Assembly: GCA_019192445.1 (NCBI GenBank)
Contig: JAHCMK010000008.1
Span: forward strand, 1 to 64,000
Reading direction: 5' to 3'
Length of the DNA stretch: 64,000 nt
Source of the DNA: Oceanococcus sp. HetDA_MAG_MS8
GTDB taxonomy: Bacteria; Pseudomonadota; Gammaproteobacteria; Nevskiales; Oceanococcaceae
Of the stretch, positions 54,666-64,000 are shown piece after piece. Under the pieces are notes generated by a model that worked only from the letters and a program-made list of their open reading frames with translations, had not been told where the DNA came from and ran no database searches. Made by a program: the position numbers and the translations under genes. Numbering within the stretch: the stretch's first letter is position 1; each line of letters opens with the position of its first letter.

Positions 54666-57050
54666 ATGAAACTGTCTGATTCTTGGCTGCGCGAGCTGTG
54701 CCCTCATAGCGCGTCGGTGGAACACACCGCTGCCGTCTTGACCAGTGCTGGCCTGGAGATCGAAGAACTGATCCCCGCCGCACCAACCTTGGACGGCGTT
54801 GTTGTCGCCCGCATTATCGAGGCCGCCCCCCACCCCAATGCCGACCGACTGCAGGTCTGTCAGGTTGATGCAGGGGCGGAAGAGCCGCTACAGATTGTCT
54901 GCGGCGCCCCCAATGCGCGCCCAGGCTTAGTCACTGCACTGGCGACCATTGGCACACGCCTACCGGGCGACTTCAAAATCAAGAAAAGCAAAATCCGGGG
55001 GGAAGTGTCCTTCGGCATGCTCTGCTCGGTCACAGAGCTTGGCTTAGAAGGTGATGGGGATGGCATTTTTGAGCTTCCCATCGACGCCTCACCCGGCACA
55101 CCCCTGCACGATGCTCTGGGCTTAGCCGACACCATTTACGATATTGCCCTGACTCCCAACCGGGGGGACTGCTTATCGGCGCTGGGCGTCGCTCGCGAGC
55201 TTGCCGCCATGCAGCTCGGTGAGCTGACTCTTCCTGCACAGGTCGACACCCGCATCGACATCGATGCCGAGCGCAGCGTGCGCATTGCCGATGCGCAGCT
55301 CTGTGACAGTTACTGGGGACGAGTTATCGATGGCTTAGACATGGATCGGCCCACACCCTGGTGGATGCAAGAGCGATTACGCCGTTCCGGACTGCGGCCC
55401 AAAGACCTGGTTGTTGACGTCACCAACTATGTGCAGCTGGAGCTAGGCCAACCGCTGCACGCCTTTGATGACGAACAGCTCAGTGGTGCCATTCAAGTAC
55501 GGCGCGCACAAGCTGGTGAACAGCTGACAATTTTGGACGGCAGTGAGCTGAGTCTCAATGTCCAAGATATGGTGATCAGTGATGACAATGGCCCCATCGC
55601 TCTGGCTGGCGCCATGGGCGGCCTGCACAGCGCTGTGACCAAGACAACGCGCCGCGTGTTTTTGGAAAGCGCATGCTTCCAGCCCAAAGCGGTTGCCGGC
55701 CTGGGGCGGCGCCATAAACTCCATAGTGAGGCCCTGCACCGATTCGAGCGTGGCACCGACCCGGCATTGCCGAAGCGCGCCCTGGAGCGCGCCACTGAGT
55801 TGATATTGGCACTTGCTGGTGGCCAAGCCGGTCCCATCACCCACGTGCAGACGGACTCGCAAAGGCCTGAGTCCATCCTGCTCGACCTTGATCGCACCAA
55901 CGCCATCTTGGGGAGCCAGGTCGATATGGATGAGGCCAGCCAACTGTTACAACGCCTTGGTTGCCGCGTAGATCCAGCCGGTGATACGCAGCTGCAAGTC
56001 CATGCGCCGACATGGCGCCGGGACCTGCAAATTGCAGAAGACCTCATGGAGGAGATTGCCAGGCTCATTGGCTATGATGCCCTCGGCGGACAGCCCTGCC
56101 GGATTCAATCCGAGTTCCGTCCCCTGCCTTACCCGCGGGAACAATTGCTGCGGGCCCGGCAGTTCCTGTCCGCTCGTGGCCTCAATGAAACTGTCAGTTT
56201 TAGTTTCGCCGCAGCGCAAACCTGCCAAGACTTAGGTATGCCAGTAGAGGCCGACGCCCTCAGACTTGCCAATCCCATTAGCGACCAACTCAGCGTGATG
56301 CGCCCTAGCCTGTGGGCAAGCATGGTGCCGATCTACAGCCAAAACCTGCGACACGCCAACCGCGACCTGGGCCTGTTTGAATGTGGCCGCATCTTCCTCA
56401 AAGATGGCACTGGCGGCGTGTGCGAACGCGAATCACTGGCCATCATGCTGGGCGGCCAGCGAAACCCTGAAAATTGGGCGCAACCACAACAACCCTACGA
56501 TTTCTTTGATCTCAAAGGGCTTTGTGAAGAACTCGTCCAAGTTTTTGCGCCAGGGCTACAACCCAGCTATGAGCGCACAGAGCACCCAGCACTGCATCCG
56601 GGCCAATGCGCACAGCTCCGTCTGAATGATCAAAGCTTAGGTTGGATTGGACGGCTGCATCCCTCGGTATGGAGTCGCCGCGGCGAGTCAGGCCCGGCTC
56701 CCTTTGTGTTGGAGTTGTACTGGAACGACCTGCAACCGAAGGCGCACAGAATTGGACCTCCGGCACAATTTCCAGCATCTCGGCGCGATCTTAGCCTGAT
56801 CGTGCCAAACGAGCTGCCGGCCGCCTCGGTGCGTGATTATTTGCGCTTGCACAGCCCTCTGCCCTTGAATGATGTGTTGATATTCGATGTATTTAGCGGT
56901 GAAAGCTCTGGTGACAGTTTCAGGAGCATCGCTTTTGGCTTGATTTTTCAGGACTTTTCCCGCACTCTGGAAGACGGAGAAGTTGACGCAGCCATTGCGG
57001 CGTTGACGTCGGGGTTGGATCAGGAATACGGCATCCGCTTGAGGGACTAA
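54666..57050 (+). CDS. pheT: Phenylalanyl-tRNA synthetase beta subunit
   Basis: The 794-residue beta subunit, with an N-terminal tRNA-binding domain (VVVARIIEAAPHPNADRLQV, about residues 40-59), B3/B4 editing domain, B5 domain, catalytic-like core with SFGMLCSVTELGL-type stretch and a C-terminal anticodon-binding domain (RDLSLIVPNELPAASVRDYL). The start MKLSDSWLREL is the usual one; the frame upstream to 54516 overlaps pheS. ihfA follows after 6 bp. Confidence 0.97.
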   Translation: MKLSDSWLRELCPHSASVEHTAAVLTSAGLEIEELIPAAPTLDGVVVARIIEAAPHPNADRLQVCQVDAGAEEPLQIVCGAPNARPGLVTALATIGTRLPGDFKIKKSKIRGEVSFGMLCSVTELGLEGDGDGIFELPIDASPGTPLHDALGLADTIYDIALTPNRGDCLSALGVARELAAMQLGELTLPAQVDTRIDIDAERSVRIADAQLCDSYWGRVIDGLDMDRPTPWWMQERLRRSGLRPKDLVVDVTNYVQLELGQPLHAFDDEQLSGAIQVRRAQAGEQLTILDGSELSLNVQDMVISDDNGPIALAGAMGGLHSAVTKTTRRVFLESACFQPKAVAGLGRRHKLHSEALHRFERGTDPALPKRALERATELILALAGGQAGPITHVQTDSQRPESILLDLDRTNAILGSQVDMDEASQLLQRLGCRVDPAGDTQLQVHAPTWRRDLQIAEDLMEEIARLIGYDALGGQPCRIQSEFRPLPYPREQLLRARQFLSARGLNETVSFSFAAAQTCQDLGMPVEADALRLANPISDQLSVMRPSLWASMVPIYSQNLRHANRDLGLFECGRIFLKDGTGGVCERESLAIMLGGQRNPENWAQPQQPYDFFDLKGLCEELVQVFAPGLQPSYERTEHPALHPGQCAQLRLNDQSLGWIGRLHPSVWSRRGESGPAPFVLELYWNDLQPKAHRIGPPAQFPASRRDLSLIVPNELPAASVRDYLRLHSPLPLNDVLIFDVFSGESSGDSFRSIAFGLIFQDFSRTLEDGEVDAAIAALTSGLDQEYGIRLRD

Positions 57051-57056
57051 TTCATC

Positions 57057-57353
57057 GTGGCAGTGACTAAGCTCGACCTGGCGGAAAGGCTTTTTGAGAC
57101 ATTGGGCTTGAACAAGCGCGAGGCCAAGGAATTCGTTGATCGTTTCTTCGAAGAAATTCGCGTGGCCTTGGAGTCTGGCCAATCGGTCAAACTCTCTGGT
57201 TTTGGCAATTTCGAGTTGCGAGACAAGGGCGAAAGGCCCGGGCGCAACCCAAAAACTGGTGAAGAAATTCCCATTTCGGCCCGTCGCGTTGTAACCTTCC
57301 GACCCGGACAAAAGTTGCGAGCAAGGGTGGATGCGGATGCAGCAGACGAATAA
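57057..57353 (+). CDS. ihfA: Integration host factor alpha subunit
   Basis: A 98-residue nucleoid protein of the HU/IHF family that bends DNA together with Ihf[21 protein letters not shown] at the start, [20 protein letters not shown] in the middle and the beta-arm with [20 protein letters not shown] are very close to E. coli IhfA. GTG is the start codon. It overlaps the next gene by 23 bp, and lies in the usual place downstream of pheT. Confidence 0.97.
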   Translation: MAVTKLDLAERLFETLGLNKREAKEFVDRFFEEIRVALESGQSVKLSGFGNFELRDKGERPGRNPKTGEEIPISARRVVTFRPGQKLRARVDADAADE

Positions 57354-57711
57354 CCATCAGTCTTCCGAGCTTCCAGTAATACCGGAGAAGCGCTATTTCG
57401 CTATCGGCGAAGTCAGCGACCTCTGCCATGTAAAGCCGCATGTCCTGCGTTACTGGGAACAAGAGTTTCCGCAGCTCCGCCCGGTTAAACGGCGTGGTAA
57501 CCGGCGGTACTACAAATATCACGACGTCGAAATCGTGCGTCAGATCCGTAACCTCCTTTATGAAGAAGGGTTCACGATAGGTGGGGCACGTAAGCAGCTG
57601 CGCGAACAGGCGAAGCCCGCGGATAGCCGAGAGCCTGAGCACGGCGTGGCCGAACAATTACGCGCCGTTCGCAAAGAAATCGAAGCAATCATTCAAGAAA
57701 TCACGGTATAA
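57331..57711 (+). CDS. MerR family transcriptional regulator
   Basis: This 126-residue protein has an N-terminal MerR winged helix: [20 protein letters not shown], followed by [21 protein letters not shown] and the [20 protein letters not shown] hinge. The C-terminal part is a short coiled coil without cysteines, so it is not an obvious metal sensor. This gene is conserved immediately downstream of ihfA in gammaproteobacteria and its targets are not well known. Its start lies within the ihfA end. Confidence 0.9.
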   Translation: MRMQQTNNHQSSELPVIPEKRYFAIGEVSDLCHVKPHVLRYWEQEFPQLRPVKRRGNRRYYKYHDVEIVRQIRNLLYEEGFTIGGARKQLREQAKPADSREPEHGVAEQLRAVRKEIEAIIQEITV

Positions 57712-57720
57712 TTACCGGCT

Positions 57721-57797
57721 CGGGGTGTAGCGCAGCCTGGTAGCGCACCTGCATGGGGTGCAGGTGGTCGGAGGTTCAAATCCTCTCACCCCGACCA
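57721..57797 (+). tRNA. tRNA-Pro (anticodon GGG)
   Basis: The 77-nt cloverleaf has a CGGGGTG/CACCCCG acceptor stem. The anticodon loop ATGGGGT sits between CCTGC and GCAGG, giving anticodon GGG. GGTTCAAATCC is the T loop region, and an encoded CCA follows discriminator A. It lies just after the MerR gene. Confidence 0.97.
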
Positions 57798-57893
57798 ATT
57801 TTCCCCGGCGGTCCAGGCCAACCGCCCGGCTTTCGTCCCGCAATTTCCCAGTAGCCTGGCATTTCTTCAGGTTCTAACGCGACCCGCCAGTTC

Positions 57894-58724
57894 ATGAACG
57901 ACACAAGCCCTGCCGAAGCCGACGAAGGTCAAACCATCAGTCCTGAGGCCACTACCGATTCTGAGCGCAGCGCCTCTGAAGCGACGGGTGGTAAAGCTGC
58001 GCCAAAAAAGACCAAAACGCCGGCACAGCGTGCCGCAGCAGCACGTAAACGCGCTCGGCGTTTAGCCAAGCTCAAGCCACCCGCTGAGGTAGCAGAGTTT
58101 TTGTACAAAGCTTTTCCCAAAGCCTTCTTTGCCGAGTCGCGTGCGCGCCAACCGCTGACTGTAGGCATTCACCTCGCGGTGATTGAAGCCACCGAGGGCA
58201 AGCTGCATAAACTGGAAGTTCAGCGATTTCTGAACAATTACGCCCATTCGCTGGGCTATTTGCACGCGATTGCCGAACGTAAGCCGCGCCTAGACCTGAA
58301 CGGCGAGCCCACAGAGGAAGAGATCACCGACCAAATGGTCGCTGATGCGCGCGCCGAGATTGATCAAATTCAAGAAAAGCGCGCTGCCCGTGGAGACAAA
58401 GTACAGCGTGGCCCGGCCAAACCAGGCGCAAAAGGCGGCAAGCCGCCACGCGGAGGCCGTAAGCCGCGTGCGCCGCAAATGGGCGTGAGCAAAGAGCGCG
58501 GGCGCCCGGTTGCCGGAAGCGCTGAGGAAATAAAGCAAGCGGCCATGCGCAACCAACGCCAGGCCAAAATTATTGAGAAAAAGCGTCGCGTGCGCAGCCC
58601 GGCAACACCGACCCTCATGGCGGCCAAACTCGCTGATGCTGGGCTTGGCTCGGGCAACACAGCCCCCCGAAAAAAGCTGCGTTTGGGTAAGAAGAGCGAC
58701 GACAGCGACAATAGCGCTGACTGA
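57894..58724 (+). CDS. ProQ/FinO-domain RNA-binding protein
   Basis: A 276-residue protein with a FinO/ProQ domain (about residues 62-145), recognisable by FLYKAFPKAFFAESRARQPL, TVGIHLAVIEA and LRxFLNNYAHSLGYLHAI, which resembles the RNA-binding core of E. coli ProQ. The N-terminal ~60 residues are acidic and low-complexity, then Ala/Lys-rich. After the domain comes a Lys/Arg/Gly/Pro-rich tail (QRGPAKPGAKGGKPPRGGRK), probably disordered, in place of the ProQ C-terminal Tudor domain. Global sRNA chaperone function is plausible. It lies alone between tRNA-Pro and fabI. Confidence 0.82.
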   Translation: MNDTSPAEADEGQTISPEATTDSERSASEATGGKAAPKKTKTPAQRAAAARKRARRLAKLKPPAEVAEFLYKAFPKAFFAESRARQPLTVGIHLAVIEATEGKLHKLEVQRFLNNYAHSLGYLHAIAERKPRLDLNGEPTEEEITDQMVADARAEIDQIQEKRAARGDKVQRGPAKPGAKGGKPPRGGRKPRAPQMGVSKERGRPVAGSAEEIKQAAMRNQRQAKIIEKKRRVRSPATPTLMAAKLADAGLGSGNTAPRKKLRLGKKSDDSDNSAD

Positions 58725-58820
58725 TCACCCTGCTCTGCTGCAGGCTTTGGTCTATGGCGCCAGCCTCCTAGTGCGCGTGGAGGTTACTATGGGCGCTGAA
58801 TTCAGAACAAAGACACAGGC

Positions 58821-59609
58821 ATGGGATTTCTTGCGGGAAAGCGCGCCCTCATCACTGGTATCGCCTCTGACCGGTCTATAGCGACTGGCATCGCCGAAGC
58901 AATGGCCAATCAGGGTGCCGAGCTAGCCTTCGCGTATCAGGGCCAGAAACTCCATAGTCGAGCCCTAGCCGTGGCCGAGCGCACCAACGGCGCTAACCGC
59001 CTGTTTGAATGCGATGTGAGTGAGGACACTTCCATCGAGAACCTTGCCAAGAGTCTGGCCCAGTGCTGGCCTGATGGCTTGGATATCGTGGTTCACTCCA
59101 TTGGCTTTGCGCCGCGTGAGCAATTGGCCGGCAATTACCTGGACTCGGTGACGCGTGAGGGATTCCAGATCGCCCACGACATAAGTGCGTACAGCTTTGC
59201 CGCGCTGGCCAAGGCCCTCAGGGCGCAGTTGCGCGCGCAATCAGCGTTGCTCACCCTGACCTACCTTGGCGCTGAGCGCGCTATCCCACGCTATAACGTC
59301 ATGGGTGTAGCCAAAGCAGCCTTGGAAGCCAATGTCCGTTATATGGCCGCCGATCTGGGGCCGCAAGGGGTACGGGTCAATGCCATCTCCGCTGGCCCCA
59401 TCAAAACATTAGCAGCCGCTGGCATCAAAGGCTTCCGCAGCATGTTGAGCAGCGCCGAAGAAGCGAGCCCATTGGGCCGCAATGTGAGCATTGAAGAAGT
59501 CGGGAATGTCGCCGCGTTTTTATGCTCAGACCTCGCCTCGGGAATGACCGGAGATATCGTCTATGTCGACGCCGGATTCCACATTCAAGCGATGCAATCG
59601 CTGGAGTAA
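58821..59609 (+). CDS. fabI: Enoyl-ACP reductase (NADH), FabI type
   Basis: A 262-residue short-chain dehydrogenase that reduces enoyl-ACP in the last step of fatty-acid elongation, the triclosan-sensitive type. The N-terminal [20 protein letters not shown] is the FabI nucleotide loop; the active site [19 protein letters not shown] holds both tyrosines and the lysine. [14 protein letters not shown] is the substrate-loop stretch. A 97-bp spacer separates it from the ProQ gene. The 410-bp gap downstream is empty. Confidence 0.95.
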   Translation: MGFLAGKRALITGIASDRSIATGIAEAMANQGAELAFAYQGQKLHSRALAVAERTNGANRLFECDVSEDTSIENLAKSLAQCWPDGLDIVVHSIGFAPREQLAGNYLDSVTREGFQIAHDISAYSFAALAKALRAQLRAQSALLTLTYLGAERAIPRYNVMGVAKAALEANVRYMAADLGPQGVRVNAISAGPIKTLAAAGIKGFRSMLSSAEEASPLGRNVSIEEVGNVAAFLCSDLASGMTGDIVYVDAGFHIQAMQSLE

Positions 59610-60019
59610 GTCGCTCGCTGGCCCGCGGCCTAATTCTTATTGCTCACAAGCTAGCACGCCGGCAGAGCCTCGAGGGCGTCCGCGAAGACAGTCAAGAACA
59701 CGTAGCTTCAGCCGCCGCCCGAGGCTGTCAGCAGGCCAAGACGCTAAGCACTGAGCAAAGAGACCAGGCTGAGTAACACTGCCTACAGCGTCTGCAGACG
59801 CGCAGTGAGCTTGTCATCAGCACCGTGCGGAGCGCGCACCACAGGCGGAAAGCATCAATGCGGCATACCGTCCAATGCCGGTGCCTGCAGCCGGTCCCCC
59901 GGCCGTATTAGCATCCCCTCGTTCGTTCGCCAACCAAACCCAGGCTGGAAGGACCGGCTCTGCCCAGGCAGACCGCCCCCAGAGCCGGCGGCGACCTATG
60001 TCACCGCCTAGACCTGTCC
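59610..60019. other. Convergent gap of 410 bp without a supported gene
   Basis: Between fabI and ppiD there is no gene I can support. A minus-strand frame ending at 59867 reads GMLIRPGDRLQAPALDGMPH but is broken by a stop 150 bp upstream and has no start; it may be a gene remnant. CCGGCTCTG and CAGAGCCGG (about 59954-59990) form one hairpin. Confidence 0.4.
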
Positions 60020-61900
60020 TTAGTTGCCCTGACTATCCGTAGCCCGAGCCCGAACGATGTCTGCTTCGGCCCGCATATTTTGGATAACGAGCTGCATTTC
60101 CGTCGCTGCGCGGGAATTATTGAGCTGGCGCCGCAGTGCCTCTACCGTCGCTTCGTCAGCCTGGGCGATATCGGCGTCGCGAATATCTTGCACCTGGATC
60201 AAGGCCATATCCCGACCATTGGACAGCACGGAGGTTGTGGCCTGGTCTGCAGCATCGACCTCGAAAGCGGCACGCAGCATAGCGCGGTCTACACCGGGCT
60301 CGTCCCGCTGAACCGAGCGGGCATCCTGAATGGTCACACCATCGTGATTGGCAAGCTCACCCCAATTCGACGACTGCTCTTGTACGGATGCCAAGTCAGC
60401 ATTCACGGCCTCCCGCAGCATTTCCCGCGCCGACTTGTCGCGCAGTTCCGCCGTGAGATCATCACGCACTTCTTCTAATCGCAGCGGACGCTCTTCCTCA
60501 CGAGCGTTCAGACGTAAGGCAACGACGCGCTCTCCAACCTGTAACAAGCCGCTGTTATCACCATCCTCAAGCACAGCCGGGCTGAAGGCCGCCTCGACGA
60601 TCGACGGATTACCGGTGATCCCCGCGCCACCTTGGCGGGTAAACCAAGCGCTGGTTTGCAGCTCCAAATTCAGGGCCTGTGCTGCAGGCTCCAAGGATGT
60701 GGGGTTCTCGAACACAAGTTGATCAAACTCATCTTGAAGGTCGAGTAAGGACTCACGGGCAGCCTGAGCCCGCAGCTGAGCCACGACTTCATCACGCACC
60801 TCCTCCAACGGAGCGACAACACCGCCGGATATGGACGTCACTTCAATAAGGTGCCATCCAAACTGAGTTTCCACGGGCGCACTGAGATCACCAAGGTTCT
60901 GGCTGAAAACCGCCTCTTCAAAAGGCGCGACCATCACGCCGCGTGAAACCACACCCAAATCACCGCCAGATGCGGCTGAACCGGGGTCTTGGCTGAACTC
61001 CGCTGCGAGCTGAGAAAACTCCTCGCCGGCCAGAATTTTCTGCCGTAGCTCATTCGCCTCCGCCTCAGAATCCACCAGAATGTGTCGTGCTTCACGAGTT
61101 TCTGGAGTGGCAAAGCGTTGGGAGTTATCCGCGTAGTACGCGGTGATCTGCGCATCAGAAACGCTGATATTCGCGGCGATCTCTGCGGGATCCAACACCA
61201 GATAATCGACACGGACCCGCTCAGGAGCCCGCAAATTGGACTGACGCTGTTCAAAAAGCTCTTGGACCTGCTCTTCTTCAACAGTCACTTTTTGAGCGTA
61301 GTGTTCCAAGGCATAGCGCCGCCAGCGAATTGTCCGCGTCTGTTCATTGAACGCGAACTCGGCAGCCAGTTCCTGTGGACTCACAAAGCTGCTGGCCCGC
61401 ACCGCAGTTTCAAACTGGTTTGCCGATAAGTAATCCCGAACCTGCGCCTCATACAAGCTAGGGTTGCTCCCCTGGCGACTGAGTGCATCACGGTAAAGTT
61501 GCGGCGAGAAGGCGCCATCGGCATCCATAAATGCCTCCTGGGATGCCACAAATTCCGCGACCGCAGCATCGGAAATGCTGTGCCGAGTGGCGGATAGATA
61601 CTGATCAATCAACTCTTGATTGATGAGCTCCTCCGTCACCGCCTGGCGAATTTGGTCCCGATTAATGAGATCCGGGCGGAAGTTGTCTCCGAGCATTTGG
61701 CGCAGTTGGTTGAAGCGCGCGTCGACACGGTTATCAATGGCGAAGCGGCTGATCTTTTCGCCATTGACTTTAACGGCGTAGTCCTGCCCCCCGCCGCTGC
61801 GAAATGCCTCCACGCCGAAGAAGGCGAAGGGCACCGAGATGATTCCGACGACGACCCAGGCCAAAGGGCCGGTCACTTTTTCACGAATTGACTGCAGCAT
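60020..61900 (-). CDS. ppiD: Periplasmic folding chaperone PpiD
   Basis: A 626-residue membrane-anchored SurA-like chaperone. Membrane anchor at residues 13-33 (PLAWVVVGIISVPFAFFGVE), SurA-type N-terminal chaperone region, then a parvulin domain (EARHILVDSEAEANELRQKI and SGGDLGVVSRGVMVAPFEEA, about residues 265-350), and a second, degenerate domain. In E. coli it assists periplasmic folding near the Sec translocon and is heat-shock regulated. It sits in the lon-hupB-ppiD neighbourhood as in related species, here with two tRNA genes in between. Confidence 0.93.
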   Translation of the reverse strand: MLQSIREKVTGPLAWVVVGIISVPFAFFGVEAFRSGGGQDYAVKVNGEKISRFAIDNRVDARFNQLRQMLGDNFRPDLINRDQIRQAVTEELINQELIDQYLSATRHSISDAAVAEFVASQEAFMDADGAFSPQLYRDALSRQGSNPSLYEAQVRDYLSANQFETAVRASSFVSPQELAAEFAFNEQTRTIRWRRYALEHYAQKVTVEEEQVQELFEQRQSNLRAPERVRVDYLVLDPAEIAANISVSDAQITAYYADNSQRFATPETREARHILVDSEAEANELRQKILAGEEFSQLAAEFSQDPGSAASGGDLGVVSRGVMVAPFEEAVFSQNLGDLSAPVETQFGWHLIEVTSISGGVVAPLEEVRDEVVAQLRAQAARESLLDLQDEFDQLVFENPTSLEPAAQALNLELQTSAWFTRQGGAGITGNPSIVEAAFSPAVLEDGDNSGLLQVGERVVALRLNAREEERPLRLEEVRDDLTAELRDKSAREMLREAVNADLASVQEQSSNWGELANHDGVTIQDARSVQRDEPGVDRAMLRAAFEVDAADQATTSVLSNGRDMALIQVQDIRDADIAQADEATVEALRRQLNNSRAATEMQLVIQNMRAEADIVRARATDSQGN

Positions 61901-61955
61901 GGATTACTTCATGTTGTTTGGAGCCTGTGCGCTGCAACAGCAACCTACAGACACG

Positions 61956-61978
61956 AAAAAGGCACCCGAAGGTGCCTT
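61956..61978 (-). terminator. Terminator for the Val/Asp tRNA transcript
   Basis: Read on the minus strand, AAGGCACC-TTCG-GGTGCC is an eight-to-nine-pair stem with a stable UUCG loop, followed by TTTTT. It lies 11 bp after the tRNA-Asp 3' end. Confidence 0.92.
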
Positions 61979-61988
61979 CTTCCAAAGA

Positions 61989-62065
61989 TGGCGGAGCGGA
62001 CGGGACTCGAACCCGCGACCCCCGGCGTGACAGGCCGGTATTCTAACCATCTGAACTACCGCTCC
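61989..62065 (-). tRNA. tRNA-Asp (anticodon GTC)
   Basis: A 77-nt minus-strand cloverleaf: GGAGCGG/CCGCTCC acceptor, anticodon arm CCGGC-CTGTCAC-GCCGG giving GTC, T arm with GGTTCGAGTCC and an encoded CCA at 61991-61989. It lies 4 bp downstream of tRNA-Val. Confidence 0.97.
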
Positions 62066-62069
62066 GCGG

Positions 62070-62145
62070 TGGTGGGTGCTGACGGGATCGAACCGCCGAC
62101 ATTCGCCTTGTAAGGGCGACGCTCTACCAGCTGAGCTAAGCACCC
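62070..62145 (-). tRNA. tRNA-Val (anticodon TAC)
   Basis: A 76-nt minus-strand cloverleaf: GGGTGCT/AGCACCC acceptor, anticodon arm CGCC-CTTACAA-GGCG giving TAC, T arm with GGTTCGATCCC, and an encoded CCA. It is first in the two-tRNA transcript. Confidence 0.97.
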
Positions 62146-62192
62146 AAGCTCAGCCTAGGGAAGCTTTCGTTGCCGCCCTGGTGAAGACGACC

Positions 62193-62221
62193 ATTCTAGA
62201 CTACTTTGAAACCACCAACAA
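62193..62221 (-). promoter_or_regulatory. Promoter for the tRNA-Val/tRNA-Asp pair
   Basis: On the minus strand TTGTTG (62221-62216), a 17-base spacer and TAGAAT (62198-62193) form a good sigma-70 promoter about 47 bp upstream of tRNA-Val, followed by a GC-rich stretch as in stable RNA promoters. Confidence 0.65.
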
Positions 62222-62282
62222 GTATTTTTAACAATTTATTTGCTGGTGAGTTGCCTAACGAAACGCCTCCCTGGCAAGCCCC

Positions 62283-62555
62283 TTAGTTTACTGCGTCTTT
62301 CAGCGCTTTGCCAGCTTTGAAAGCCGGCGTCTTGCCCGCAGCAATCTTGATGATTTCACCGGACTTGGGATTGCGGCCTTCACGGGCTGCACGTTCACGC
62401 ACCATAAAGGTACCAAACCCAATCAGCGAAACCTTGTCGTCCTTAGCCAGAGCCTCGGAAATGCTATCGACGACCGCGTCAACGGCACGCGCAGCATCTG
62501 CTTTGCTCAGCCCGGCGCGCTCGGCGACATCTTCGATCAGTTCCGTCTTATTCAT
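62283..62555 (-). CDS. hupB: DNA-binding protein HU-beta
   Basis: A 90-residue nucleoid-associated protein. [20 protein letters not shown] and [20 protein letters not shown], then [20 protein letters not shown], are the HU signature. It bends and compacts DNA, as a dimer. In related bacteria it always lies just downstream of lon, as here. GAGGGG precedes the ATG. Confidence 0.97.
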   Translation of the reverse strand: MNKTELIEDVAERAGLSKADAARAVDAVVDSISEALAKDDKVSLIGFGTFMVRERAAREGRNPKSGEIIKIAAGKTPAFKAGKALKDAVN

Positions 62556-62710
62556 AAAAGTTGTATCCCCTCAAAGCGAGATGGTGTAGTTCTTCAATAT
62601 CGTCAACGAATGGGGATCGGCCAAACTGTCCGATCGACCTCCCCTGCGTTACAGACTGCAACGACCCCCGTACTTTGCAGCAAATGTCGCCTGCGGTCCA
62701 GTCTTTTCCT

Positions 62711-64000
62711 TTAATGCGCGCGGGTTTCGGCCGGTTGTGCCTCCGCTCCACCATCCGTTGGTGGTGCCATAGGCTGCAATTCATCCGCCAAAGCCACTTT
62801 GAGCACATCTTCAATCCAACGCACTGGCTGGATACTGAGCTGGTCCTTGATGTTGTCAGGAATATCGCTGAGATCCTTTTCGTTCTCGATCGGGATGAGC
62901 ACAGTCGTGATACCACCGCGGCTAGCCGCCAGAAGCTTCTCTTTGAGGCCACCGATGGGCAGCACCTCGCCACGCAAGGTGATTTCACCTGTCATGGCCA
63001 CGTCCTTGCGAACCGGCACGCCCGTTAGTGCTGAGACCAGAGCCGTACACATAGCAATCCCGGCACTGGGACCATCTTTAGGAGTGGCCCCCTCGGGCAC
63101 GTGCACGTGAATATCTGCTTTATCAAAGCGCTTCGGGTCGATGCCACAGTGCGCGGCTCGAGACCGCACCACCGTTGACGCCGCCTGAATTGACTCTTGC
63201 ATCACGTCACCAAGACGGCCGGTGTAGGTCAGCTTGCCTTTACCATCGAGAACTGCCGCCTCGATTCGCAAAAGCTCACCGCCGACTTCCGTCCAGGCGA
63301 GTCCCGTGACCTGCCCTACCTTATCTTCTTCGTCCGCACGCCCGAAGCGGTACTGCGGAACGCCGAGCAGCTCTTCGACCATGGCAGCGTCCACCTTGAT
63401 CGTTTTCAGTTCACTGGACTCCAGTATGGATTTCACCGCTTTGCGGCATACCTTGCTCAGCTGTCGCTCCAGATCACGAACACCAGCCTCCCGGGTGTAG
63501 CGACGAATAATCTCCAACAAGGCCTCATCCGACACATCCAGCTCAGACTTGCGTAGGCCATTGAACTCCATTTGCTTAGGCAACAAATAGCGCTTCGCGA
63601 TGGCTGTCTTTTCGTCCTCGGTATAACCCGCCAAACGAATGACTTCCATCCTGTCTAACAGTGGCGCCGGAATGTTGAGCGTATTGGCCGTGGCAACGAA
63701 CATGATGTCCGACAGGTCTAGGTCGACTTCTAGATAGTGGTCGTTGAAGGTGTGGTTTTGTTCCGGATCGAGCACTTCCAACATCGCAGAAGCCGGGTCA
63801 CCCCGAAAGTCCGAAGCCATCTTGTCGATCTCGTCCAGCAAAAACAGCGGGTTCTTTACGCCGACCTTACTGAGGTTCTGGACGATCTTGCCGGGCAATG
63901 AACCAATATAAGTTCGTCGGTGACCGCGAATCTCCGCCTCATCCCGCACACCGCCCAGACTCATACGGGTGAATTTTCGGTTCAGCGAGTGCGCAATGGA
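62711..64000 (-). CDS. lon: ATP-dependent protease Lon, C-terminal part (cut by window end)
   Basis: The 429-residue C-terminal portion of Lon; the frame is open at the window edge (ARMSL-type sequence [20 protein letters not shown]). The AAA+ remainder has Walker [19 protein letters not shown] and sensor [19 protein letters not shown]. The protease domain carries the catalytic serine in [20 protein letters not shown] and the lysine in [18 protein letters not shown]. Lon degrades misfolded and regulatory proteins. The C-terminal 25 residues are a Pro/Ala/Glu-rich tail. hupB follows after 155 bp. Confidence 0.97.
   Translation of the reverse strand, partial: SIAHSLNRKFTRMSLGGVRDEAEIRGHRRTYIGSLPGKIVQNLSKVGVKNPLFLLDEIDKMASDFRGDPASAMLEVLDPEQNHTFNDHYLEVDLDLSDIMFVATANTLNIPAPLLDRMEVIRLAGYTEDEKTAIAKRYLLPKQMEFNGLRKSELDVSDEALLEIIRRYTREAGVRDLERQLSKVCRKAVKSILESSELKTIKVDAAMVEELLGVPQYRFGRADEEDKVGQVTGLAWTEVGGELLRIEAAVLDGKGKLTYTGRLGDVMQESIQAASTVVRSRAAHCGIDPKRFDKADIHVHVPEGATPKDGPSAGIAMCTALVSALTGVPVRKDVAMTGEITLRGEVLPIGGLKEKLLAASRGGITTVLIPIENEKDLSDIPDNIKDQLSIQPVRWIEDVLKVALADELQPMAPPTDGGAEAQPAETRAH

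Overview
The window comes from a gammaproteobacterial chromosome that looks moderately GC-rich by eye. The evidence is gene order: thrS-infC-rpmI-rplT-pheS-pheT-ihfA-merR-tRNA-Pro, lptF-lptG beside pepA-holC, divergent cysG/cysB, a Psp envelope-stress locus with its sigma-54 activator, and lon-hupB-tRNA-Val-tRNA-Asp-ppiD. Lipid metabolism is prominent (a 661-residue two-domain fatty acyl reductase of the wax-ester type, acyl-CoA dehydrogenase, long-chain acyl-CoA ligase, ceramidase-like lipoprotein, Mpo1-like 2-hydroxy-fatty-acid dioxygenase). This suits an aerobic, probably aquatic, lipid-using heterotroph. I cannot name the genus.

Layout. 1-390: two inverted copies of a structured repeat of about 100 bp. 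390-8550: hot-dog thioesterase, iron alcohol dehydrogenase, TadG-like secreted protein, fatty acyl reductase, a tandem hairpin-rich repeat (6869-7383), acyl-CoA dehydrogenase. 8814-17521: ceramidase-like lipoprotein, alkyltransferase-like protein, DUF924, an exported orphan, MAPEG protein, orphan lipoprotein, PhoD phosphatase. 17754-19822: zinc alcohol dehydrogenase and FabH. 20005-27490: a compact phenylalanine/tyrosine catabolic cluster (phhA, hpd, hmgA, GST, fahA, maiA, acetoacetyl-CoA synthetase) taking phenylalanine through homogentisate to fumarate and acetoacetyl-CoA, with only the aminotransferase missing. 27593-36349: M28 peptidase, SprT, saccharopine-dehydrogenase-like protein, LOG protein, Mpo1, GpmA and a membrane-oxidoreductase fusion.

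36514-39368: the psp operon (small exported protein-pspA-pspB-pspC) opposite pspF, with a sigma-54 type promoter between them. 39415-49121: phosphomannomutase, DUF1249, acyl-CoA ligase, LPS export permeases, PepA, HolC, CysG. 49211-59609: CysB, the translation/IHF cluster, tRNA-Pro, a ProQ/FinO protein and FabI. 60020-64000: PpiD, two tRNAs, HU-beta and the C-terminal part of Lon, cut by the window end.

Most of the window is ordinary housekeeping or lipid and aromatic catabolism. I found no CRISPR array, phage, insertion sequence or recognisable defence island. The least explained features are the two structured repeat families (1-218 and 6869-7383), the small exported protein leading the psp operon, the diverged ceramidase-like lipoprotein, and several orphan exported proteins.
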